This document shows, piece after piece, positions 22,365-32,292 of a stretch of 64,000 nt of DNA (the first letter of the stretch is position 1; each line of letters begins with the position of its first letter). Source of the DNA: Vigna angularis. Lineage: Eukaryota; Streptophyta; Magnoliopsida; Fabales; Fabaceae. The stretch is from contig NC_068973.1 in assembly GCF_016808095.1 (NCBI RefSeq), forward strand, positions 23,996,477 to 24,060,476. The letters are read 5' to 3'. The notes beneath the pieces were generated by a model. That model ran no database searches. It had not been told where the DNA came from and saw only the letters and a list, made by a program, of their open reading frames with translations. The position numbers were made by a program, and so were the translations under genes.

Positions 22365-22689
22365 ACTTCGTCCACTTCGACCTCTTCATCCACCTCGTCC
22401 ACCTCGTTCACTTCTTCCACTTCTTCCAGTTCTTCCAGTTCTTCCACTCGTTCCCCTTCTTCCCCTTCTTCCCCTTCTTCCACTTCGTCCACTTCGTCCA
22501 CTTCGTCCACTTCGTCCACTTCGTCCACTTCGTACACTTCGTCCAGTTTGTCCACTAATTCCACTTCGTCGAGTCCGTCCACGAAGTCCAGTTCTTCCAC
22601 TTCGTCCAGTTCGTCCAATTCGTCCCCTTCTTCCACTTCGTCCAGTTCGTCCAGTTCGTCCCCTTCTTCCACTTCGTCAACTTCGTCCA
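22365..22689 (+). repeat. Minisatellite block L2 (between elements A and C)
   Basis: This is 325 bp of the 9-bp repeat in the same pyrimidine-rich orientation as L1. It is the part of the original array left between the insertions of A and C. Confidence 0.95.
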
Positions 22690-23094
22690 TGATAACAGTT
22701 GAAAAACTGTTATTTTTATGCTTGAAATTGATACTAAAAGCAACCTTAACTCTTAGAAACTAGCTTGAAATCATGCTTTTATTCATATTTTCAGAAATAA
22801 GAGAGCTGGACAGGTTTATGCTTGATTTCAGTGTTTTTGATGTAGGTTTTAAGGTGAATTTGGTGAAAGAAGTGAAAAAGGAGAGAGATGGAATCAGAAA
22901 AGACATCAAAAAGTGCAAAAGGAGGAGCCGCAACTACCGCTCAGCGGCAGTTTACCGCTGAGCGGCACTCAGGAGCTCACGGGGGATCCGCTGAGGGGCA
23001 AAATGGCCGCTGAGGGGAAGAAATCAACTCACGCATTAACCGTTGAGTGGCACTTTTATGGGCTTGGGCCTAATTTTCTGTAATTTACGAATGG

Positions 23095-23102
23095 TATATA
23101 AG
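23095..23102 (+). promoter_or_regulatory. First TATA-like box in the C 5' LTR
   Basis: TATATAAG follows the first palindrome cluster and precedes CTTTAGGACGTCCTAGGG, the same context as in the 3' LTR near 27283. Confidence 0.6.
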
Positions 23103-23325
23103 CTTTAGGACGTCCTAGGGTTTGTGTCTTTGGCTGTGACGAAGCAAATACTCTCTCTTCCACCCCTTTACGAATGGTAGTTTACCGCTGAGCGGCACTC
23201 AGAAACCTACGTTGGCTCCGCTGAAGGGTGAAAAGGCCGCTGAGGGGAAGAAACGAACTCGCGCACTTACCGCTGAGCGATACTATTTTGGGCTTGGGCA
23301 TAATTTTCTGTAATTTTACGAATAG

Positions 23326-23333
23326 TATATAAG
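23326..23333 (+). promoter_or_regulatory. Second TATA-like box in the C 5' LTR
   Basis: A second TATATAAG occurs 231 bp downstream in the additional module. The context CTTTAGGGTTTCCTAGGG differs from the first module and resembles the D-type LTR. Confidence 0.55.
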
Positions 23334-24215
23334 CTTTAGGGTTTCCTAGGGTTTGTATCTTTGGCTGGGGAGGAAGCAGAAACACATTTTTCACCCCTTG
23401 GGGGTAGATTGGGAGATGGTGACAGCTCTCCTCTTCTCTTTCTAGGGTTTTTCTATCTCTTTCATTCTTTCATTATTGTTCATCTAGCTTCACCATGAAT
23501 ATGGTGAACTAAACCTTGTATTGTTGTTGGGGGATCAATGTAATCTTGTGAAACTCTCATATATGGAATTTGTGTTTAAACATCTTATTTGAGATACATT
23601 CTTTCTTTAATCATTAGTTAGGGTTTTTCCTCTTTGCTCAAAGCATGCATTGTTTAACTCATTCGATGTCATGATTATTGATTTTGTCGATATGGGAACG
23701 TACGGGGAAGTCTAGATCCGGGGAATTTCTCCCAATAGTATATTGGTTGCCTTTAAGCTCCTGCACTTCAGAACTAATTACTAGGAATGCTAGGAATTGT
23801 ATGAACTCGTAATTAAGGATAGGCCTTCTCGACAAGGTGATTTAGAGAGTGGCATTAACATTGATGAAAAGATTGATGAATTCCTAAAGTATATGAGAGT
23901 GGATAAGATGAAATTGATAACCCCAACAACATACTCATCCATATAATTCATTCCGTGTTTGTTTACTCTTTTTGCCATTGATCACATTCATGCATACATG
24001 TTTAATTACTGTCTTTTGCATTTAAAACTACAATCAATCGTTCACAAGTCTTAAATAATCAACAAATCAAATAACTAACTAGGTCGTGAGTCCTTTGGGA
24101 AAATGATACTTGGTCTTACCGAGTTTATTACTTGATACGATTCGGTCACACTTGCCGATTGTTAAACAAGTTTGTGGCGACGTTTTCGGTGTTCATAAAT
24201 TTGTCATCAAGTTTT

Positions 24216-24233
24216 TGGCGCCGTTGCTGGGGA
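24216..24233 (+). other. Primer-binding site of element C (tRNA-Asp, one mismatch)
   Basis: TGGCGCCGTTGCTGGGGA differs from the tRNA-Asp complement in B and G at one base. Confidence 0.85.
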
Positions 24234-24745
24234 CTCGTGGTTTAACTAGTTCATTTGTTTGATTATTGATTATCTTTGACTTGTTTTCTGTTTTTATTTT
24301 ATTTTATTTTATTTTATTTTATTTTATTTTTTTCTTTTTATTTTATTTTATTTTTCTGTTTTTATTTTATTTTTTGTTTCCTATCTTCTTATCTTTTCAA
24401 TTGAAGTATTTGTATTTTGTTTTACTCGTGGTTTAACTAGTTTATTTGTGTGATTATTGATTATCTTTGACTTGTTTTTGAATTTTGAATTTTAAATTTC
24501 GAATTTTTATTTTCTGTTTTTATTTTTTTGTTTTTATTTTTCGGTTATTATTTTATTTTATTTTCTGTTTTTATTTTTTTGTTTTTATTTTTCGGTTATT
24601 ATTTTATTTTATTTTATTTTCTGTTTTTATTTTTCGGTTATTATTTTTCTGTTTTGCTTTTATCTTCTTATCTCTTATTTTATATCTTCTCTATCTTTTT
24701 GTGCTAACAAATATTTTCTAGAGTTTTGTGCCTAATGTTTGTAGG
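24234..24745 (+). other. T-rich leader of element C
   Basis: The stretch consists of TTTTATTTTATT and TTTTTCGGTTATT repeats, more expanded than in B or G. The Phe-rich frame 24485-24721 is a by-product of the repeat. Confidence 0.75.
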
Positions 24746-26144
24746 AGGCAATTTGGTCAAGAATTTAACTATATGGGCACTCAATTCTACCAAAGTAATC
24801 TCAACCACTGGTGGGAACCTCATTCAAGCATGGATCAAAGCCAATTTTGGCAAGCTGCCGGACAATTTGAGAACCAACCACAACAACAATGGCGCAACAA
24901 AGCTTTAAAATCAACAAAGGGAAGCAAGAGATCTCTTCATTTAGACAAGGCATGGAGGAAACACTAGGTCACGCATGGGACAGGTACAAAAGCCTATTAA
25001 GAAAGACTCCCATGCATGGATTTGATGAAGGAGAAGTAGTCCTAATCTTCCTTGGAGGTCTTGGTTCACAAACCATGATGATGCTTGACGCCTCAGCTGG
25101 AGGCAATATCAAATGGAAGACTCTAGAGGAAGCAACAGAAATAATTGAAAACATGACTACTAATGACAATAAGTGGAACAGTGAAAGAGGAGCTCCTATT
25201 CAACAAAAAGGAGTTCTACAATTGCAAACCCATGACGCCTTGCTAGCACAAAATAAGATTCTAACTCAACAATTGGAAGCTCTTACGAAAACACTTGCAC
25301 AATTGCCGAAAGAGCTAAAGACTGTTGCACAGGTTCAATCACAGTTGTGTGAATTGTGTGGAGGTGACCATATGGTCAGTGTGCCTTTTCAGCAGAAGCT
25401 TTGGAAGATGTGAACTTCATGACCAACTAGTTTCCGTACCGTCAAGGGAACTTCAAGCAAGGGTGGAAACCACACCCAAGCATTGGTCAAGGACAAAGAG
25501 GGCAGGCTGGACAAAATGGGCAATTCAACAAGCAACAACAACAACCAACTTTATGGCAACAATTTGCTGCATTTAATGAAAGGTTCATAAAGATGGAAGA
25601 AACTCTTCAGTAATTTATACAGAAAACTGAATCTTCTCAAAAGAGCACTGAAGCTGCTATTAAGAACTTGAAGATTCAAATGGGGCAGATTACCAAGCAG
25701 TTGGAAGAAAGGCCTGACACGGATTTTGGGGCTAATACTGAGGTTAACCCCAGGGAAGAGTGTCAAGAGTTAGTGAGTGTAAATGTTGAAAAAGTTGAGT
25801 TGGAAAAAGAAGAGAGAAAAGAGAGAGAAGAGAAAGAAGAAAATAAAATTTGTGTGAAGATTGAGAAGGTGAGTAGAAAAAGAAAAGAAAAAAAGAAAGT
25901 GAGAGAAAAGAGAAAGAGGACGAGAGGAAAAAAGAAAGAATCATATGAAAAACCTGGTCCCCATCCAAAGAAGTATCATAGGAAGAAGGAATTTGAGCGC
26001 TTTATGGAAATCTTCAAGAAATTGGAGATTAAAGTTCTTATGATTGAGACATTGCAACAGGTTCCTGGTTTGATCAAATTTCTGAAGAAGTTCAGTAGAA
26101 AGAAGAAAAAAAAGAAGAAAGAACATGAGCTTGGGTCAAGCTAG
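24746..26144 (+). pseudogene. Broken gag of element C (Athila-like)
   Basis: This retains parts missing in B. The gag core is visible (GHAWDRYKSLLRKTP, VLIFLGGLGSQTMMM, about 24955-25080), then CELCGGDH near 25353-25376, then the Lys/Glu-rich region and the FMEIFKKLEIKV module ending GSS-stop at 26144. Breaks: the codon matching the B and G start is AGG (24746), a one-base loss near 24892 shifts the frame, a small deletion near 25371 removes part of the zinc knuckle, and further stops lie near 25427 and 25615. Not functional as it stands. Confidence 0.85.
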
Positions 26145-26270
26145 TGACGTTAAAAGAGCACTTGCTGGGAGGCAACCCAGTGATTTAAGAACTTTTTAAT
26201 TTTTGTTTTGGTGATGTAATTTTGAAATTTTGGGTATTTTTGTTTTTGTTATAAGTTTGTTACAGGATTT
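26145..26270 (+). other. Post-gag segment of element C
   Basis: This is homologous to 15284-15400 of B, beginning with the GACGTTAAAAGAGCACTTGC string. No gene is seen. Confidence 0.65.
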
Positions 26271-26370
26271 ACATCTACTGATGGATGTTAGGCGGAAGAG
26301 TATCTATTGAAGGATACTATGTTTGTATACACCTACTGATGGGTATTGGTAAGGAAAATTTGCACCTACT
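26271..26370 (+). repeat. Conserved-loop hairpin series of element C (partly decayed)
   Basis: There are four units: 26271-26288 (stem ACATC, loop TACTGATG) and 26299-26318 (stem AGTATC, loop TATTGAAG) are intact hairpins. The next two (about 26330-26346 and 26362-26379) keep the layout but have stem mismatches. Their position relative to gag matches the series in B. Confidence 0.75.
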
Positions 26371-26857
26371 AAAGGGCGTTGGAGGATTTTGGGTCAGGCT
26401 CGTGACGTTAAACAAGCGTTACCTGGGAGGCAACCCCCAATTGATTGATATTTCTGTATAATTTTTGTTTTGATCCTGCTTTAGTTGCATAATAGGGTTG
26501 TGCATGAGTGATCTGAAAATTTTATTGCATGAAGCCAGTGAGGGGTATGGTTAGGACGCATTTAGGTTAAACTAAGGAGAAGGAGGGCACTTCCCGTAAG
26601 TGCTGCTGAGCGGTAGTGTCGCAGAAGGGGCTTGGGTTGCCCCTCAGCGGGACCCGATCCCATTAGGGGTATTTTTATACCCTAAGCTGCGCCTTGGCCT
26701 CTCCTTTTAGATTCTTCTCTGCACACACACTCCTGCATACTTTTCCAAAGTTTTCTATAACTTTTCCCTCATCCTTTTTGAGAAAATTTCTTTTGCACTG
26801 ACTTTCTTCCTTGTTGTTCATCTAAGTTTGGGGTTGGGAGAGAGTATCATTGATGGG
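26371..26857 (+). other. 3' interior of element C (noncoding, shortened)
   Basis: It contains the second copy of the GGGAGGCAACCC string, a promoter-like module with TGCTGAGCGGTAG and CCCCTCAGCGGGAC near 26600-26660, and ends with CTAAGTTTGGGGTTGGGAG about 20 bp before the 3' LTR. Relative to B, about 1.4 kb is missing, including the envelope-like ORF position. Confidence 0.7.
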
Positions 26858-28159
26858 TGATAACAGTTGAAAAACTGTTATTTTTATGCTTGAAATTGAT
26901 ACTAAAAGCAACCTTTAATACTTAGAAACTAGCTTGAAATCATGCTTTTCTTCATATTTTCAGAAATAAGAGAGCTGGACAGGTTTATGCTTGATTTCAG
27001 TGTGTTTGTGCAGGTTTTAAGGTAAATTTGGTGAAAGAAGTGAAGAAGGAGAGAGATAGAATCAGAAAAGACATCAAAAAGTGCAAAAGGAGAAGCCGCA
27101 ACTGTCGCTCAGCGGCAGTTTACCGTTGAGCGGCACTCAAGAGCTCACGGGGGATCCGCTGAGGGGCGAAATGCCCGCTGAGGAGAAGAAACCTACTCAC
27201 GCACTTACCGCTGAGCGGTACTTTACCGATGAGCGGCACACTTATGGGCTTGGGCCTAAATTTTCTGTAATTTTAGAATAGTATATAAGCTTTAGGACGT
27301 CCTAGGGTTTGTATCTTTGGCTGTGACGAAGCAAATACTCTCTCTTCCACCCCTTTGAAGGAGGATCTTGGATGCTCAGGCTACCTCTTCACCTTTCTAG
27401 GGTTTTATCTTTCATTCTTTCATTATTATCCATCTAGTTTCACCATGAATATGGTGAACTAAACCTTGTATTGTTGTTGGGAAATCAATGTAGTCTTGTG
27501 AAACTCTCATATATGGAATTTATTTTTACATCTTATATTTAAGACCTATGCTTTCTTTCATCATTAGTTAGGGTTTTTCCTCTTTGCTCAATGCTTGCTT
27601 TGTTTAACTCATTCACTGCATGATTATTGATTTTGTCGATACGGGAACGTACGGGGAAGTCTAGATCCGCGGAATTTCTCCCAATAGTATATTGGTTGCC
27701 GTTAAGCTCCTGCACTAAAAGAACTAATTATTAGGAATGCTAGGAATCATATGAACTCGTAATTAAGGATAGGCCTTCTCGACAAGGTGATTTAGAGAGT
27801 GACATTAACATTGATGAAAAGATTGATGAATTCCTAAAGTATATGAGAGTGGATAAGATGAAATTGATAACCCCAACAACATACTCATCCATATAATTCA
27901 TTCCGTGTTTGTTTACTCTTTTTGCCATTGATCACATTCATGCATACATGTTTAATTACTGTCTTTTGCATTTAAAACTACAATCAATCGTTCACAAGTC
28001 TTAAATAATCAACAAATCAAATAACTAACTAGGCCGTGAGTCTTTTGGGAAAACGATACTTGGTCTTACCGAGTTTATTACTTGATACGATTCGGTCACA
28101 CTTGCCGATTGTTAAACAAGTTTGTGGCACCGTTTTCGGTGTTCATAAATTTGTCATCA
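26858..28159 (+). repeat. 3' LTR of element C
   Basis: It starts TGATAACAGTTG and ends TTTGTCATCA, with a single promoter module (TATATAAGC near 27283). It lacks the extra module of the 5' LTR. Confidence 0.9.
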
Positions 28160-31030
28160 GTCCACTAACTCTACTTCGTCCAATTCGTCCACTAAGTCCA
28201 CTTTGTCCACTTCGTCCACTAAGTGCAGTTCTTCAACTTCGTCAAGTTCGTCCACTTCGTCCCCTTCTTCCACTTCGTCCAATTCGTCCGCTTAGTCCAG
28301 TTCGTCCGCTTCGTCTACTTCGTTCGCTTCCTCAACTTCGCCCACTACGTCCACTTCTTCAACTTCGTCCACTTCGTCAACTTCGACAACGTCGTCCACT
28401 TCGTCCACTTTCTGCACTTCTTCCACTTCTTCCACTTGTTCACCTTCTTCCCCTTCTTCTCTTTCTTCCACTTCGTCCACTTCGTCCACTTCCTCCACTT
28501 CGTTCGCTTCATTCACTATTTGAACTTCTTCCACTTCGTCCACTTCGACCACTTCGTCCACTTCTTCCACTTCGTCCACTTCTTCCAGTTCCTCCACTTC
28601 ATCCTCTTAGTCCACTTCTTCTACTTCTTCCATTTCTTCTCCTTCTTCTCCTTCTTCTCCTTCTTCCACTTCATCCACTTCGTCCTCTTCGTCCATTTCG
28701 TTCACTTTGTCCACTTAGTCCACTTCTTCCTCTTGTTCTCCTTCTTCCCCTTCTTCCACTTCGTCCACTTCATCCAGTTCGTCCTCTAAGTCCAATTTGT
28801 CCACTTTGTCCACTAAGTGCAGTTCTTCAACTTCGTCAAGTTCGTCCACTTCGTCCCCTTCTTCCACTTCGTCCAGTTCGTTCGCTTCGTCCACTTCGTT
28901 CGCTTCCTCAACTTCGTCCACTCTGTCCACTTCTTCAACTTCGTCTACTTCGTCTACTTCGTCTACTTCGTCAACTTCGACAACGTCGTCCACTTTCTGC
29001 ACTTCTTCCACTTCTTCCACTTGTTCTCCTTCTTCCCCTTCTTCTCCTTCTTCCACTTCGTCCGCTTCTTCCACTTCCTCCACTTTGTCTACTTCGTCCA
29101 CTTCGACCACTTCGTCCACTTCGTCCACTTCTTCTAGTTCGTCCACTTCATCCTCTTCTTCCACTTCTTCTACTTCTTCCACTTCTTCTCCTTCTTCTCC
29201 TTCTTCCACTTCATCCACTTCGTCCTCTTCGTCCATTTCGTCCAGTTCTTCCACTTGTTCTCCTTCTTCCCCTTCTTTCACTTCGTCCACTTCATCCAGT
29301 TCGTCCACTAAGTCTACTTTGTCCACTTCGTCCCCTTCTTCCACTTCGTGCAGTTCGTCCGCTTAGTCCACTTCGTTCGCCTCCTCAACATCGTCCACAC
29401 CGTCCACTTCTTCAACTTCGTCTACTTCGTCCACTTCGTCAACTTCGTCCACTTCGTCCACTTTCTATATTCTTCCACTTGTTCTCCTTCTTACCCTTCT
29501 TCTCCTTCTTCCACTTCGTCCACTTCCTCCACTTCGTTCGCTTCGTTCACTAAGTCCACTTCTTCCACTTCGTTCAATTTGTCCGCTTCTTCCAATTCTT
29601 CCAATTCTTCCATTTCCTCCACTTCTTCCACTTCTTCCCCTTCTTCACCTTCTTCCAATTCGTCTACTTCCTCCACTTCGTCAACTTCGTGCACTTCGTC
29701 CACTCGTCCACTTCGTCCACTTCGCCCACTTCGCCCACTTCTTCTCCTTCTTCTTCTTCTTCTCCTTCTTGTCCTTCTTCTCCTTCTTCTCCTTTGTCCA
29801 CTTCGTCCATTTCGTCCACTTCGTCACCTTCGTACACTTCGTCCACCTCGTCCACTAAGTCCACTAAGTCCTCTAAGTCCACTAAGTCCATTAACTCTAC
29901 TTCGTCCAGTTCGTCCACTAAGTCCACTTTGTCCACTTCTTCCACTTCTTCTCCCTCTTCTCCTTTTCCTTCGTCCACGTCGTCCACTTCTTCCACATCT
30001 TCCACTACTTCCATTTCGTCTCCTTCTTCTCCTTCTTCTCCTCCTTCCACTTCGTCCACTTCGTCGACTAATTCCACTTCATCCAGTTCGTCCACTAAGT
30101 CTAGTTCTTCCAGTTCGTCCAGTTCGTCCACTTCTTCCCCTTCTTCCACTTTGTCCACGTCGTCCAGTTCATCCACTTCGTCTCGTTCTTCCACTTCGTC
30201 CATTTCGTCGAGTTCGTCCGCTTCGTCCAATTCGTTCGCTTCGTTAATTTCGTCAACTTGGTCCACTTCTTCCACTTCGTCCACTCCGTCCACTTCGTCC
30301 ACTCCGTCCACGTCGTCCACTTCTTCCACATCTTCTCCTTCTTCTCCTTCTTCTCCTTCTTCCACTTCGTCCACATCGTCCACATCGTCCACTTCGTCCA
30401 CTTCGTCCACTTCGACCACTTCATCCACCTCGTCCACCTCGTCCACTTCTTCCACTTCTTCCAATTCTTCCACTCGTTCCCCTTCTTCCACTTCGGCCAC
30501 TTCGTCCACTTCGTACACTTCGTCCAGTTCGTCCACTAATTCCACTTCGTCCAGTTCGTCCACGAAGTCCAGTTCTTCCACTTCGTCCAGTTCGTCCAGT
30601 TCGTCCCCTTCTTCCACTTCGTCAACTTCCTCCACTTCATCCAGTTTGTCCACTAAGTCCACTTCGTCCACTAAGTGCAGTTCTTTCACTTCGTCAAGTT
30701 CATCCACTTTGTCCCCTTCTTCCACTTCGTCCAGTTTGTCCGCTTCGTCCAGTTGGTTTGCTTCGTCAACTTCGTCCACTTCGTCCACTTCTTCAACTTC
30801 GTCCACTTCGTCCATTTCGTCCACTTCATCCATTTTTTCTGCTTCTTCCAATTCTTCCACCTCCTCCACTTCTTCCACTTCTTCTCCTTCTTCCAATTCG
30901 GCTACTTCCTCCACTTTCTCAACTTCGTGCACTTCGTCCACTTGTCCACTTCATCCACTTCGCCTACTTCGCTCACTTCTTCTCCTTCTTCATCTTCTTC
31001 TCCTTCTTCATCTTCTTCTCCTTCTTCAAC
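28160..31030 (+). repeat. Minisatellite block L3
   Basis: This is about 2.9 kb of the 9-bp repeat in the L1 orientation, between element C and the CACTA element. It carries the same unit variants as L1 (CACTAAGTCC, CTTCTTCTC). Confidence 0.95.
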
Positions 31031-31460
31031 CACCCTGTCAGCACTCTAAACGTCCGATATGGGGGGACAAACGTCTATAATATTATAGGCGTCTGACCCC
31101 CTCCACAACGGACGTTTAAGGGCTGACAGAGGGAGTTGAAGAGGTGATTGTTCCAACCTCTTAGACATCCGTGGTGGAGGGGGTCAGACGTCTATAATAT
31201 TATAGACGTCTGACCCCCTCCACCACGGACGTCTAAGAGGATGACAGGGAAGTTGAAGCGTTCATTTCTTCAGCCTCTTAGACGTCCGTGGGAGGGCCCG
31301 GACGTCTATAATATTATAGACGTCCGAGCCCCTCCACCACGGACGTCTAAAACCCCCCGCGAATATCAATTTTAAATCCTCATAGACGTCATATTAGTGA
31401 TGGCCCCAACGTCTATAGTATTATAAACATCTGGGCCCCATAGTACCGGACGTCTATTGG
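31031..31460 (+). repeat. Left terminal and subterminal repeats of the CACTA element
   Basis: Multiple copies of GGACGTCTAA and GACGTCTATAATATTATAGA occur in both orientations. 31157-31240 is an 84-bp palindrome with 42-bp arms and one mismatched position. Such repeats are binding sites for the CACTA accessory protein in known elements. Confidence 0.85.
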
Positions 31461-32292
31461 TTTTTATAGTAAAACGCGAACCCGCGAGCAGTTACGCTCA
31501 CTGTTCATCGTCTTCCCTGCGAACTCTCTTTGCTGCATTGCTTTCCAGGTGCGTTTTCTCTGTTTTGGACCGTTTAAATTTACTTTCAATCCGATTACAT
31601 TGCTCTGTGATGAAATATCTTTGATTTGAACCGATTAAAAATCATTTTCGGTGCGTTTTAGTGTAGTTTGGTGCGTGTTCTTGGGCGGCTTTTTCGACTG
31701 TTTTTAGCCTACGTTTTAGGTCATGCCCTCCTCGATTTCCCTCCCTTTCATTTGGAATCAACTTTTCAGGTTAGCTTGTACGTTGATAAAGGTTTTTTGT
31801 ATGCATGTTATTGGTTTTTGTGTATGCATGTTTTTGACTCTATAAGGTATGCATGTGTTATTGGCTTTTGAATATGTATGTATTAGTTGTGTTATTATAA
31901 TTGTGATATGTTAGAATGTAAGTATCAAATCATTGATTGACACTTAGTTCCCGTTTGAAATTTAACACAAACGGTTAATCTTTTAATCGTTTGTGTTAAA
32001 TTTTGAATTGTCCGATTGGACAGTTTAAGAAAATTAATTTTCATAATTTGCAAAACATGTCAATTGGAGTTTATGGATAAGATTGATAAAATTTCGGTTC
32101 AATATTTGTGTTGTTCTTCGGATGCATATTTGATTGTGGTCATCGTTGACTACTCTCATTTCGTGTATTTCGGAGACCAATGCGAAATGCTGCCGAAATT
32201 TTATCAATCTTATCATGTAGACTTCTTTGCACGTGTAGGGCCTAACCTTGTGAGAGTTAAAAAACTTATACTGATGATTTTACGAACATAGT
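31461..32292 (+). other. 5' untranslated region of the CACTA element
   Basis: No recognisable gene. Short frames at 31668-31871 and 32016-32291 show no family features. A promoter and first exon of the transposase are expected here but I cannot place them. Confidence 0.5.

Larger units (their letters stand above)
22690..24209 (+). repeat. 5' LTR of element C, with a second promoter module
   Basis: It is about 218 bp longer than its partner. Two successive modules each carry CCGCTSAGCGG motifs and a TATATAAGC box: one at about 22920-23170, one at about 23171-23400. The second module resembles the solo LTR D more than the first module or the C 3' LTR. This suggests recombination between LTR variants rather than simple duplication. 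Confidence 0.85.
22690..28159 (+). mobile_element. LTR retrotransposon C (Athila-like, non-autonomous, decayed)
   Basis: The element has LTRs at 22690-24209 (1520 bp) and 26858-28159 (1302 bp), a tRNA-Asp primer site, a broken gag and a shortened 3' interior. GTCCA flanks both ends (22685-22689 and 28160-28164), but GTCCA is a core word of the host minisatellite, so the target-duplication evidence is weak. Gag joins the same GSS-stop tail as in B, with no pol. The 3' interior stops near the internal AAGTTTGGGGTTGGGAG motif, so the envelope-like ORF and the normal polypurine region are absent. Confidence 0.9.

Noticed and set aside
10734..22369. ACTTC flanks as proof of a target duplication for element A (likewise GTCCA for C and TTCCA for D)
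   Set aside because: These words are the commonest in the minisatellite, so matches are expected by chance; they are kept only as consistent evidence.
24485..24721. Phe/Tyr-rich frame upstream of gag in C
   Set aside because: It is produced by the TTTTTATTTT leader repeats.
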